From positions 1 to 52,116 of the forward strand of contig NZ_BMTY01000025.1 in assembly GCF_014649915.1 (NCBI RefSeq): a stretch of DNA of 52,116 nt, read 5' to 3'. This stretch comes from Streptomyces toxytricini (GTDB lineage Bacteria; Actinomycetota; Actinomycetes; Streptomycetales; Streptomycetaceae). Position 1 is the stretch's first letter. Each line of letters opens with the position of its first letter. A program made the translations under genes and the position numbers. Shown piece by piece: positions 8,034-16,059 of the stretch. Below the pieces are notes generated by a model. It was given only the letters and a program-made list of their open reading frames with translations. It was not told the origin of the DNA and did no database searches.

Positions 8034-9710
8034 TCATCGCCGGGCCGGCCCGCCGTCCCGGCCGGCTTCCAGGCGGGGCCAGTCCGCGAGGTCCCGGAGC
8101 AGCTGCCGGTCGTGCGTGGCGGCGACGACCGCGGCGCCCGTGGTGCGGATCGCCTCGGTGAGCTCTTCGACCAGTGTTGCCGACAGGTGGTTCGTCGGCT
8201 CGTCGAGCAGCAGTACGTGCGGCCGCCCGGCCAGTGCCAGAGCGAGGTCGAGGCGCCGCTGCTGCCCCTGCGACAGCCGCCCGGCCGGGGTGCGCGCCGC
8301 GTCGGCGTCCAGCAGTCCGAGCGCGGCGAGGGGGACGGCGTCGGCGTCGCGGAGGATCCCGCCCGCCACCAGCCGGCCCACACGGCGCGCGTACAGCTCG
8401 CGGGCGGTGAGCCCCGGGTCCGCTCCGTCGGTCTCCTGTGCGACCAGGGCGGTCCGGGTGCCCGCGGCCGTCACCACGCGCCCCCGCGTCGGCTCGACCC
8501 CGCCGGCCAGGACGGCCAGCAGCGTCGACTTCCCGGCGCCGTTCGGCCCGGTGACGAGCAGCCGGTCCCCGCCGTCGAGGACGAGGTCGACCGGGCCGGC
8601 CAGGCGTCCGGCGACGGCCACGCCGTGCGCCCGCAGCCGCGGCGCCCCCGCCCGGCCGCCGAGCCGCGGCCAGCGCAGCACCGGCGGAGGCGGCGGCACG
8701 TCCACGCGGTGCGCGTCGAGCGCCTCCTGCTGCCGGTTCAGGGCCTGGACGACGCCAGGGGCGCGGGACTGGCGCTGGTGCCGGCCCGTGCCCTTGTCCG
8801 GGCGCCAGCCGGTGGACAGCCGGTCGCGGGCCCGGGAGACGGCGTCCTGGAGCCTGCGGTGCTCGGCCTGCTGCTCCTCGTGGTCCTCCTCCCACCGCTG
8901 CCGTTCCCGGCCGCGGGCCTCCTGCCAGGCGTCGTACCCGCCGGCGTACAGGCGGGGCCTGCCGTCGCGCGTCGGGTCGAGGTCGAGGAACCGGTCGGCG
9001 ACGTCCCGCAGCAGCGCCCGGTCGTGGGTGACGAGCGCGAGGGCGCCGTCGTGCTCGCGCAGCCTGCGGGTCAGGAAGTCCAGCCCGTCGGCGTCGAGGT
9101 GGTTCGTCGGCTCGTCGAGGAGGAGCACGTCGTACCGGGCCCCGAGCAGGCAGGCGAGGCGTACCCGGTAGCGCTGCCCGACCGACAGCGCCGCCAGCGG
9201 CCGTTCGCGGTCGGTGCACGCGCCGAGGGCCTCCAGGGCGGTGTCGACGCGGCGTTCGGCGTCCCAGGCGTCGAGCCGGGTCGCCGCGTCGAGCGCGGCG
9301 GCGTACCGGTCCTCGGCACCGGGGGCGCCGGCGCCGAGGGCGAGGGCCGCCGCGTCCAGGACCGCGAGCGCGGCGAGGGGCGCGGCCAGCGCCTCGGCGG
9401 TCAGCGTCCCGACCGTCTCGCCACTGCGTGCGGTGAGCTCCTGGCGGGCCAGGCCGATCGCGCCGGCGCGGTGCACGGTCCCCGCGTCGGGCGGGAGCAG
9501 TCCGGCCAGGACATGCAGCAGAGTGGTCTTGCCGCGGCCGTTCTCGCCGACGACGGCGATCCGCGACCGGGCGGAGACGGTGACCGAGACGCCGTCCAGC
9601 ACGCGGCGGTGCCCGCGCATGACGGTGACGCCCTCGGCACGGACGTGCGCCCGGCCGTCGGAGCCGGCGGGCAGGGAGAGGGTATGGGGCAGGGGGGTGG
9701 GGTGGTTCAC
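8034..9710 (-). CDS. ABC-F family ATPase, probable antibiotic-resistance/ribosome-protection type
   Basis: 558 aa from GTG 9710 with GGAG six bases upstream. Two nucleotide-binding domains and no membrane segments. Domain 1 has Walker A GENGRGKTT and Walker B VLLLDEPTNHLD; its signature is weak (SVGQRYRVRLA). A charged linker rich in Glu/Arg/Gln (about 250-330) follows. Domain 2 has GPNGAGKST, LSQGQQRRLDLA and VLLLDEPTNHLS. This is the ABC-F layout, whose members bind the ribosomal E site and dislodge macrolide, lincosamide or streptogramin drugs. A short leader ORF upstream is consistent with drug-inducible attenuation. A housekeeping EttA-like role is less likely given the size and leader. 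Confidence 0.85.
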   Translation of the reverse strand: MNHPTPLPHTLSLPAGSDGRAHVRAEGVTVMRGHRRVLDGVSVTVSARSRIAVVGENGRGKTTLLHVLAGLLPPDAGTVHRAGAIGLARQELTARSGETVGTLTAEALAAPLAALAVLDAAALALGAGAPGAEDRYAAALDAATRLDAWDAERRVDTALEALGACTDRERPLAALSVGQRYRVRLACLLGARYDVLLLDEPTNHLDADGLDFLTRRLREHDGALALVTHDRALLRDVADRFLDLDPTRDGRPRLYAGGYDAWQEARGRERQRWEEDHEEQQAEHRRLQDAVSRARDRLSTGWRPDKGTGRHQRQSRAPGVVQALNRQQEALDAHRVDVPPPPPVLRWPRLGGRAGAPRLRAHGVAVAGRLAGPVDLVLDGGDRLLVTGPNGAGKSTLLAVLAGGVEPTRGRVVTAAGTRTALVAQETDGADPGLTARELYARRVGRLVAGGILRDADAVPLAALGLLDADAARTPAGRLSQGQQRRLDLALALAGRPHVLLLDEPTNHLSATLVEELTEAIRTTGAAVVAATHDRQLLRDLADWPRLEAGRDGGPARR

Positions 9711-9756
9711 GGGATGCTCCGCGGCTCGCGAGGTGGAGCCGGGCAGCGGGCTGCGG

Positions 9757-9826
9757 CCGCCCGGCGGGAACCGGTACGGCGAGCGCGGGGGTCCGAAGGG
9801 ATCAGGGCGCCGCCGTCAGCGGGCGG
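9757..9826 (-). promoter_or_regulatory. Possible ribosome-mediated attenuator between leader ORF and ABC-F gene
   Basis: On the minus strand the last sense codons of the leader contain CCGCCCG (9826-9820), which is complementary to CGGGCGG (9763-9757) downstream. A ribosome stalled on the leader would cover the first arm and change folding before the ABC-F start. This is inference from base pairing; no poly-U terminator is evident. Confidence 0.35.
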
Positions 9827-9860
9827 ATCGCACCTTCTGGGACCAGATGCCTGAAGCCAT
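9816..9860 (-). CDS. 14-codon leader peptide upstream of ABC-F gene
   Basis: ATG at 9860 to TGA at 9816 encodes MASGIWSQKVRSAR. It sits 105 bases before the ABC-F start with no other ORF between. Short leader peptides are a known hallmark of inducible ABC-F, erm and cat genes. A TACCGT possible -10 element lies a few bases upstream of the ATG, so the leader might be translated from a leaderless or nearly leaderless transcript. Too short to be judged by composition; the call rests on position. Confidence 0.45.
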   Translation of the reverse strand: MASGIWSQKVRSAR

Positions 9861-9942
9861 GCGGACACGGTAGCAACGTCCTGCACCCGATGCCCACGCG
9901 TTTTCCGTCGAGCCGACGGGCCCGGCAGCCGGCGGCCGAGGG

Positions 9943-10800
9943 TCAGTGCACCCGGCGGCCGAGGGCACCGCGCAGCGTGGTCCCGTACCGGGTGCGCAGC
10001 CGGCGCAGCTCCCACGCCGACAGGGCGGTGACCGAGAGCGGCGCGCCCGCGAGGAACGCGAACCAGACGGTCTGCGGGGCGTTGACCGGAGGTCCGTCGA
10101 AGGCCTGGAGCACGGACATCACCAGGACGACCACGGGGGAGAGCAGCGGCGGCAGCACCTCGTGGACGTCGGCGGTCCGGAAGGCGTGGTGAACGCACAG
10201 CACCGAGGAGGCGAGGAGGAACGGCAGCAGGAAGAGGCTGCCCACCTGGAACAGCAGGCCGAGGACGAAGCCGATGTCGCCGGCGCCGCCGAAGAAGGCG
10301 CCGCGCAGGTCGGGGCGGAGCGCGAACCACTGGAGGCCGGCCGCGGCGATCAGGCAGCCCCACGCGGTGAGCGGGCCGCGGAGCCGCCGGCGGTACCGGG
10401 AGCGCAGCGTCGGGCGGGCGGCCGCCAGGAAGGCCGCCACGGCGAGCGGGCCCACCACGGCCAGCACCGCCGCACTGATCAGCAGGTCGGTGAGCCTGTC
10501 GTCGACGACGGCCTTGGCCTCCTCGCGCAGGGTGAACGCGTAGAACAGCCAGGCGGTGGCGGCGAGTCCGACGCCGGTCCGGGCGAGCGCGACCCGGCGG
10601 ATCACCGGGTCGGCGAGCCGGTCCGGCCGTCCGGGGCGGTGTACGCGGGCCGCGAGGGCGAAGGGCGCCGCCAGGACGGTCACGCAGCCGTGGCGGCGGT
10701 CGCCCGGCCGGCCGGAGGGCATCCCGGGCCCCGTACCCGTCCACCGGCCTGCCCCCGGCCCCGCGTCCGTCCGCTGTCCGTACCCGCCCTGCCGTGCCAC
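9943..10800 (-). CDS. Integral membrane protein of unknown function
   Basis: 285 aa from GTG 10800, preceded by GGGAG at six bases. Gly/Arg-rich cytoplasmic start to about residue 60, then some six hydrophobic segments (for example LARTGVGLAATAWLFYAF, LLISAAVLAVVGPLAVAAFLAA, FVLGLLFQVGSLFLLPFLLA, LLSPVVVLVMSVLQAF). Arg-rich C-terminus (WELRRLRTRYG). I do not recognise the family. It is transcribed in the same direction as the ABC-F gene but the leader ORF and a possible promoter separate them. Divergent from the ferric-reductase-like gene. Confidence 0.6.
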   Translation of the reverse strand: MARQGGYGQRTDAGPGAGRWTGTGPGMPSGRPGDRRHGCVTVLAAPFALAARVHRPGRPDRLADPVIRRVALARTGVGLAATAWLFYAFTLREEAKAVVDDRLTDLLISAAVLAVVGPLAVAAFLAAARPTLRSRYRRRLRGPLTAWGCLIAAAGLQWFALRPDLRGAFFGGAGDIGFVLGLLFQVGSLFLLPFLLASSVLCVHHAFRTADVHEVLPPLLSPVVVLVMSVLQAFDGPPVNAPQTVWFAFLAGAPLSVTALSAWELRRLRTRYGTTLRGALGRRVH

Positions 10801-11027
10801 GGCCTTCTCCCGCCCCCGCCACCATCAAGATCAACAGCAGCAGACTGTACCTCCCCCTGCCGAACAGCGGCTCGAAAGGACGTGAGACGTACGGGAATCG
10901 GAGGCGGCGCGCGGTGACCGGTTTCGCTGCTGTGGGCGGGCGGCCCCGTCCGCAACACTGGTCGCGGAAGACTCGGACACCCCGCAGGCCCCGTGGCGGC
11001 CGGCGGGCGGACGGCGGGGAGCGCTGC

Positions 11028-11969
11028 GTGCGGCCTTCACTCAGGAGCGACGTGCGGGCGGCCGTCCCGGATGCCGCGGCCGCCTTCGGCGTCACGTCCG
11101 CCGTGTTCGCCCTCCTGTGGCTCAGGATGCGTTCCGGCACCTCCGCCACCACCGCCGTCATGCCGTTCATGGCCGATCCCGGGACCTTCTGGATGTACCT
11201 GCTCAGCCAGGCGTTCGGCTGGTCCGCGCTCCTGTGGTCCTGGGGCACGGTCATGCTCGGGCTGCTGCTGTCCGGGCCCGGACCGGGCCGGCTGCCGGTG
11301 CCCCGCCGGGCGCTGGAGCGGTGGCACCGGACGACCAGCCTCACCACCATGGCGCTCATGGCGGCGCACGCGCTGCTGTTCGCCGCCGAACTCGTCCGCT
11401 ACGAAGCCCGGCTCGGCTGGGCGGCCCGCCTGTGGTCGGCCTTCGCCGACACCTTCGTCCCCGGCTGGTACGACTCGGGGACCGGCCGCACCGCCATCCC
11501 GATCGGGCAGGGCGCGCTCTACCTCGCCGTCCCGCTGGGCCTGCTCTTCTATGTGCGGCACCGCTTCGGCCCGACCGCCTGGCGGCGCCTGCACCGCCTG
11601 ACCGTCGCCGTGTACGCGCTGGGCGTCTGGCACACCCTGCTGTACGGGACGAACGTCTGGTACGGGGAGTGGCCGCGGACGGTGCTCTGGCTGCTGCAAC
11701 TGCCCGTGGCCGTCCTGCTGGCGGTCCGGCTGCTGCGCCCGGCGCGCCGCGGCGAGCGCCTCGCGCCGTCCGGCCCGGGGCGCCCGGGGCCGGGCCGCAC
11801 GGCACGGAGGGCGGTGCGGGCAGGGGGGCTGGCCGCGGCCGCCGCGGCGGTGGCCGGGATCCTCGCCGCCGCGGCCACCGGCCACGACGGCGGGCGGGCC
11901 CGGCCGCCCGTGCCGCCGGCCGGGCCGCAGCCCGGGCCGACGGCGCCGCACGTTCACGAACCGGGCTGA
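11028..11969 (+). CDS. Ferric reductase-like transmembrane protein
   Basis: 313 aa from GTG 11028 (RBS GGGGA). About six or seven membrane helices. Paired His residues fall in helices RWHRTTSLTTMALMAAHALLF and RLHRLTVAVYALGVWHTLLYG, the spacing expected of b-haem ligands in the ferric-reductase/YedZ transmembrane domain. There is no FAD/NAD(P)H domain; the C-terminus is a further helix then a Pro-rich, His-containing tail. It probably passes electrons across the membrane, with the acceptor unknown. It converges with the ABC ATPase gene, their 3' ends overlapping by 16 bases, so reduction linked to metal-chelate uptake is a reasonable but unproven idea. Confidence 0.7.
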   Translation: MRPSLRSDVRAAVPDAAAAFGVTSAVFALLWLRMRSGTSATTAVMPFMADPGTFWMYLLSQAFGWSALLWSWGTVMLGLLLSGPGPGRLPVPRRALERWHRTTSLTTMALMAAHALLFAAELVRYEARLGWAARLWSAFADTFVPGWYDSGTGRTAIPIGQGALYLAVPLGLLFYVRHRFGPTAWRRLHRLTVAVYALGVWHTLLYGTNVWYGEWPRTVLWLLQLPVAVLLAVRLLRPARRGERLAPSGPGRPGPGRTARRAVRAGGLAAAAAAVAGILAAAATGHDGGRARPPVPPAGPQPGPTAPHVHEPG

Positions 11970-12739
11970 GCCGGCAGGTAGGTGACCTGCGGCGCGCCCG
12001 TCCGCGGGTGGACGGCGACCTCGCCCGCCACCCCGTACACCGCGGCCAGCATCTCCGCGGTGAGCACCTCCGCGGGCGGGCCCGAGGCGGTCACCTCGCC
12101 GCCGCACAGCACGTACAGCCGGTCGCAGTGGTAGGCGGCGAGGTTCAGGTCGTGCAGGGCGACGAGCACGGTCGCCGGCAGCCGCCGCAGCAGCCCGAGC
12201 ACCTCCAACTGGTGCCGGATGTCCAGGTGGTTGGTCGGCTCGTCCATGACCAGCAGGGACGGCTGCTGGGTCAGCGCCCGCGCGATGAGCACGCGTTGCC
12301 GCTCGCCCCCCGACAACTGCGTGAACGGGCGTTCCGCCAGCCCGACGGCGTCCACCGCCTCCAGCGACCGGGCGATCAGGCGGGCGTCATCGGCGGTGTC
12401 CCCGTCCAGCAGCCGCTTGTGCGGGGTGCGGCCCATGGCGACCACCTCCCGCACCGTCATGTCGAAGTCGCCCCCCGGCTCCTGGACGACCGCGGCGGTG
12501 GTGCGGGCCAGTTCCCGCACCGGCAGCGCCCAGGCGTCGGCCCCGTCCACCAGGACCTGCCCGGACTGCGGGCGCAGCACCCGGTAGACGGCGCGCAGCA
12601 GGCTCGACTTGCCGCTGCCGTTCGGCCCGACCAGGCCGACCACCTCGCCGGGCCGGGCCGTGAGGGACACCTCCCGTACCAGCCGGTGGGCGCCGGCGGT
12701 GAGGGTGAGCCGCTCGACGGCCAGATCGGTCGCGCTCAC
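11954..12739 (-). CDS. ABC transporter ATP-binding protein of cobalamin/iron-chelate uptake (BtuD/FecE type)
   Basis: 261 aa from GTG 12739; its start overlaps the permease stop as GTGA. Walker A GPNGSGKSS, signature LSGGERQRV, Walker B LLVMDEPTNHLD and switch His (ALHDLNLA) are all intact. The layout and the TVREVVAMGRTPHK segment are those of FecE/BtuD ATPases. It energises import through the permease encoded just upstream. The last gene of the riboswitch-controlled transporter operon. Confidence 0.88.
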   Translation of the reverse strand: MSATDLAVERLTLTAGAHRLVREVSLTARPGEVVGLVGPNGSGKSSLLRAVYRVLRPQSGQVLVDGADAWALPVRELARTTAAVVQEPGGDFDMTVREVVAMGRTPHKRLLDGDTADDARLIARSLEAVDAVGLAERPFTQLSGGERQRVLIARALTQQPSLLVMDEPTNHLDIRHQLEVLGLLRRLPATVLVALHDLNLAAYHCDRLYVLCGGEVTASGPPAEVLTAEMLAAVYGVAGEVAVHPRTGAPQVTYLPAQPGS

Positions 12740-13866
12740 GCCGCCCCCCGGTCGCCCCGGCGGCGGGCGTCCCGCCGCATCAGCCACAGGAAGAACGGGC
12801 CCCCGCACAGGGCCGTCAGCACCCCGACGGGGATCTCCATCGGCGCCGCGACGGTACGGGCGGCGATGTCCGCCCACACCAGGAACACCGCCCCGGCCAG
12901 CGCCGCCGTCGGCAGGACCCTGCGGTGGTCGCTGCCGACGAACAGCCGCACCGTGTGCGGCAGGATCAGCCCGACGAACCCGATCGGGCCGGCGGCCGCC
13001 ACCAGCACGCCGGTGACCAGCGAGAGCAGGACGAACATGCGGGCCCGGAAGCGGGCCACGTCCAGCCCCATGGTGGTCGCCGACTCCTCGCCGGCCAGCA
13101 GCAGGTTCAGCGGCCTGGCCTGGACGAGGAGCACGGCGGTGCCGAGCAGCAGGGCGGCGGCCGGCAGCCACAGGGTGCCCCACTGCACGCCGCCGAGCCC
13201 GCCGAGCGTCCAGGCGAGCACGGTACGGGCCTCGTTGCCGCGGTCGGCGGTCAGCAGCAGCAGGTCCAGCAGCGCGGTGAGCACCGAAGCGAAGGCCACG
13301 CCTGAGAGCACCAGCCGCAGCGGTGTGATCCGGCCGCCTGAGCGCGCCGTGGTGTAGACGAGCAGCAGCGTCACCAGAGCGCCGGCGAAGGCGGCCACCG
13401 ACAGCGACACCGCCCCGAACAGGCTGAACCCGAACACGATGACGGCGACGGCGCCGAGGGAGGCCCCGGAGGACACGCCCAGCAGGTACGGCTCGGCCAG
13501 CGGGTTCCGTACGAGGGCCTGCAGCGCGGTGCCCACCACCGCCAGCCCGGCCCCGGTGACGGCGCCGAGCAGGACGCGCGGCGCGCGCACGTCCAGCACG
13601 ATGTGTTCGCGGGCCCGCGACCACGTCGGCGCGGACCAGTCCGCGCCGAGGGCGCGGCCGACGATGCCCCAGACCTCGCCGGGCGGCACGTGCACCGAGC
13701 CGATGGCGAGCCCGGCGGTCAGGGACAGCAGCAGCAGGACGGCCAGGCCCGCGAGGACGAGCGGGAACCGGACCCGTCCGGTGCGCACTGCCGGGGCGCG
13801 GCCGCCCTCCCCGGCCCGGCCGGGCGGGGCTTGCTCCCGCGGCCGGGCCGCGGCGGCGGGCGTCAC
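12736..13866 (-). CDS. FecCD/BtuC-family ABC permease
   Basis: 376 aa from GTG 13866, overlapping the binding-protein stop by four bases. After a cytoplasmic Ala/Arg-rich start, about ten hydrophobic segments follow with the FecCD landmarks RAPRVLLGAVTGAGLAVVGTALQALVRNPLAEPYLLGVSSGAS and GPIGFVGLILPH. Only one permease gene is present, so a homodimer as in BtuC is expected. It moves the chelate delivered by the lipoprotein across the membrane. Confidence 0.9.
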   Translation of the reverse strand: MTPAAAARPREQAPPGRAGEGGRAPAVRTGRVRFPLVLAGLAVLLLLSLTAGLAIGSVHVPPGEVWGIVGRALGADWSAPTWSRAREHIVLDVRAPRVLLGAVTGAGLAVVGTALQALVRNPLAEPYLLGVSSGASLGAVAVIVFGFSLFGAVSLSVAAFAGALVTLLLVYTTARSGGRITPLRLVLSGVAFASVLTALLDLLLLTADRGNEARTVLAWTLGGLGGVQWGTLWLPAAALLLGTAVLLVQARPLNLLLAGEESATTMGLDVARFRARMFVLLSLVTGVLVAAAGPIGFVGLILPHTVRLFVGSDHRRVLPTAALAGAVFLVWADIAARTVAAPMEIPVGVLTALCGGPFFLWLMRRDARRRGDRGAA

Positions 13867-14912
13867 CGGAAGCGCTCGGGGTGCAGGCCGCGGGCCAGGT
13901 CCTCGACCGCGTACGGCGGGCGCACGCCGACGAGGGTGGCGGTCAGCGGCACCACCACGAAGCGCTTGTTCCGGATCGCGGGCACGTCGGCGAGGGCGGG
14001 CTGGGAGAGCAGGAAGTCCTTCTTCTGCTGCAGGCTGCCGGCACCGGCGTAGTCGTAGATGGCGATGACCTCGGGCCTGCGCTCGACGACCTGCTCCCAG
14101 GAGGCGTCGCCGAAGACCTCGTCGAGGTCGGCGAAGACGTTGCGCCCGCCGGCCAGCTTGATGATCTCGGTGCCGAGGCTTTTGCCGCCGGCGGTGAACG
14201 CCGCCTTGTCGCCGCTGTCGTAGACGAACACGGGCACGGCCGGGGCGCCCTCCACGGCCTTGCCGGTCTTCTCGACGCGGGCCCGCAGGTCCGCGACGAG
14301 GGCCTCGGCCCGGTCCCTCACGCCGAAGATGCCGCCGATGGTGCGGATCTCCTCGTAGGCGTCCTCCATGGACACCTGCTTCTTCCCGCAGTATTCGCGG
14401 TTGAGGTAGGTGTCGATGCCGGCGTCCGCGAACGCCTTGCGGGACCGGCCCTCCTTCTCGGCGAAGGCGCTGCCGTAGCCGCCGTAGACGAAGTCGGGCT
14501 CGGCGTTGACGACGGTCTCGAAGGAGGGCTCCTTCTGCGCGAGCTGCTTGACTGCCTTGAAGTCCTGCTCGTACTGGGGCAGGACCGGCGAGTCGGGGAA
14601 GGCGGTGCCCACCATGCGGTCCTTCAGGCCGAGCGCCAGCATCAGCTCGGCCGGGTGCTGGTGGATGGTGACCGCCCGGGCGGGCGGCCTGTCGTAGGTG
14701 GTGCGGGTGCCGCAGTTTTCGACGGTGAGCGGGAAGCCCGCCGCCGGCGCGGCCGCGGGCTTGCCGTCCTCCCCGGCCGGATCGGTGCCGCCGCCGCAGC
14801 CGGCGGCCAGCACCGAGACCAGGGCGGCGGCTGCGGCCGCGCGCAGGGCGCGGCGGCTCGACGGGCGGGGGGACGGGGGGAACTGCAGGGAGCCGGGCAT
14901 GCCGACGTACAC
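13863..14912 (-). CDS. Substrate-binding lipoprotein of cobalamin or related chelate ABC importer
   Basis: 349 aa from GTG 14912, with AGGAGG six bases upstream. An Arg-rich n-region and hydrophobic stretch end in the lipobox LAAGC (Cys near residue 42). The rest is a BtuF/FhuD-type class III binding fold: RAVTIHQHPAELMLALGLKDRMVGT near the start, VVNAEPDFVYGG in the middle and a long spine helix. First gene of a three-gene operon directly behind a cobalamin riboswitch, which is the main evidence that the ligand is cobalamin, a precursor such as cobinamide, or a cobalt chelate. A siderophore ligand cannot be excluded by sequence alone. Confidence 0.85.
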   Translation of the reverse strand: MYVGMPGSLQFPPSPRPSSRRALRAAAAAALVSVLAAGCGGGTDPAGEDGKPAAAPAAGFPLTVENCGTRTTYDRPPARAVTIHQHPAELMLALGLKDRMVGTAFPDSPVLPQYEQDFKAVKQLAQKEPSFETVVNAEPDFVYGGYGSAFAEKEGRSRKAFADAGIDTYLNREYCGKKQVSMEDAYEEIRTIGGIFGVRDRAEALVADLRARVEKTGKAVEGAPAVPVFVYDSGDKAAFTAGGKSLGTEIIKLAGGRNVFADLDEVFGDASWEQVVERRPEVIAIYDYAGAGSLQQKKDFLLSQPALADVPAIRNKRFVVVPLTATLVGVRPPYAVEDLARGLHPERFR

Positions 14913-14951
14913 GTAGAGCCTCCTGGGGAGTCCGCGCTCCTCGGATCGGGC

Positions 14952-15095
14952 CCGCGACAGGCCAGTTTCCTGACTCCCGGATCGGCGTTCCCCCCGCCTT
15001 CCCACGCCGTGCGCGCAGTGGCTTCTCGAGGGGTCCGCTCCCCGGTCACAGTGGCGGGACCGTGCCGGATTCGCACCGGCTTCCTGTCTCCCGTC
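14952..15095 (-). ncRNA. Cobalamin riboswitch (upstream of importer operon)
   Basis: On the minus strand the conserved blocks appear in order: CAGGAAGCCGGTGCGAATCC, then GGTCCCGCCACTGTGA, then GCCACTG, and the closing AGTCAGGAAACTGGCC. GACAGG (15088-15083) and CCTGTC (14961-14956) close the element. GGGAGTC of the 3' part (14978-14972) can pair with GACTCCC (14932-14926), which lies right before the AGGAGG of the lipoprotein gene (14924-14919), so translation-level control is plausible. Binding of adenosyl- or other cobalamins should switch the importer off. Confidence 0.93.
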
Positions 15096-15112
15096 GCGGC
15101 GATGACCTGGCG

Positions 15113-15141
15113 ATATTACATTCCGGTCACTTGGGCGTGAA
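15113..15141 (-). promoter_or_regulatory. Promoter for the riboswitch-importer transcript
   Basis: TTCACG (15141-15136), 17-base spacer, TAATAT (15118-15113). The -10 is unusually AT-rich for this genome and the start site would fall about seven bases downstream, just before the aptamer. Confidence 0.6.
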
Positions 15142-15142
15142 A

Positions 15143-15181
15143 GGGCGCACGCCCCGGGGCTCGCGCCCTGGGCGTGCGCCC
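15143..15181 (-). terminator. Hairpin ending the kinase/PLP/ATP-grasp/methyltransferase operon
   Basis: GGGCGCACGCCC (15143-15154) and GGGCGTGCGCCC (15170-15181) form a perfect 12-bp stem with a 15-base loop. It lies about 44 bases after the methyltransferase stop and just upstream of the importer promoter, separating the two riboswitch transcripts. Confidence 0.7.
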
Positions 15182-15224
15182 CCTGGTCGCCGCCCGTGTC
15201 CGTCCCGGGGCCCGTCCGGCCCGG

Positions 15225-15974
15225 TCAGAGCGGCCGGTACGCCCGTACGATGAGCCGGTCCGCGGCCTCGTCGTACGGGCGGCCGTCGAAGCCCCCGAAC
15301 ACCTCCACCCGTTCGAACCCCGCAGCCTCGGCCATCGCGCGCAACTCCACCGCGCTGTACACGAACCACACCAGGCTCGCCCGGGTCACGCGCTCGCCCC
15401 GCACCAGCACCCAGTCGCTGCGCAGCCGCGCCCAGTCGTCCAGCACGCCGTCCGTCTGGACCAGCAGGTCGCCGCCCCGCCGGACGACCTTCGGCGGCAC
15501 CACCCGGGGTGCCAGGAGCTCCTTCCCGGCCACGTCCAGCAGCAGGCTGCCGCCCGGCCTCAGGCAGTCGTGCATGGTGCGCAGCGCCCGCGCGTTGTCG
15601 GCCGGGTCCTCGAAGTAGCCGAAGGACGTGAACATGTTGAGGACCGCGTCGAAGGCGCCCGGGGCCTCGTACTCCCGCACGTCGGCCCGTACGTACTCCG
15701 GCTGCACGCCCGCTTCGGCGGAGAGCTTCCGGGCCCGCTCCAGCATGGCCGGGCTGCGGTCCACGCCGGTCGTGCGGTGGCCGAGGCGGGCCAGCGGGAC
15801 GGTGAACACCCCCGGCCCGCAGCACAGGTCGAGGACCCGCGCGCCCGGCGGGAAGGAGAGCAGGGGAGAGGTCGCCAGCAGTGCCTCGGCCTGCGAGAAG
15901 CGCTCCGGCGGGAACAGGAACTCGTAGAACTCGCTCCAGAAGTCGTCGTCCTGGAATCCACCCGTGTCGGCCAT
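15225..15974 (-). CDS. SAM-dependent methyltransferase, last gene of cobalamin-riboswitch operon
   Basis: 249 aa from ATG 15974 with a GAGGAAGG-type RBS. N-terminal DDFWSEFYEFLFPPERF segment, motif I VLDLCCGPGVFTVPLA (about 47-62), motif II TTGVDRSPAMLERAR, FDAVLNMFTSFGYFED and CLRPGGSLLLD. The SFGYF block is common in small-molecule methyltransferases of the Methyltransf_25/11 type. It follows the ATP-grasp gene by 85 bases, so its product probably methylates an intermediate made by the preceding enzymes. The acceptor (N, O or C) cannot be told. Confidence 0.8.
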   Translation of the reverse strand: MADTGGFQDDDFWSEFYEFLFPPERFSQAEALLATSPLLSFPPGARVLDLCCGPGVFTVPLARLGHRTTGVDRSPAMLERARKLSAEAGVQPEYVRADVREYEAPGAFDAVLNMFTSFGYFEDPADNARALRTMHDCLRPGGSLLLDVAGKELLAPRVVPPKVVRRGGDLLVQTDGVLDDWARLRSDWVLVRGERVTRASLVWFVYSAVELRAMAEAAGFERVEVFGGFDGRPYDEAADRLIVRAYRPL

Positions 15975-16059
15975 GGCGTGACGGTCTTCCTTCCTCGTGG
16001 GCGGGGTTCCCCGCCGGGGTTCGGGCGAACGGCGGAAAGCGCCGGGGAACGCCGGCCGG

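Noticed and set aside
7825..9219. CsbD sequence as the end of a 464-aa fused protein
   Set aside because: Upstream part is an out-of-frame shadow of the ABC-F gene; CsbD has its own ATG at 8004.
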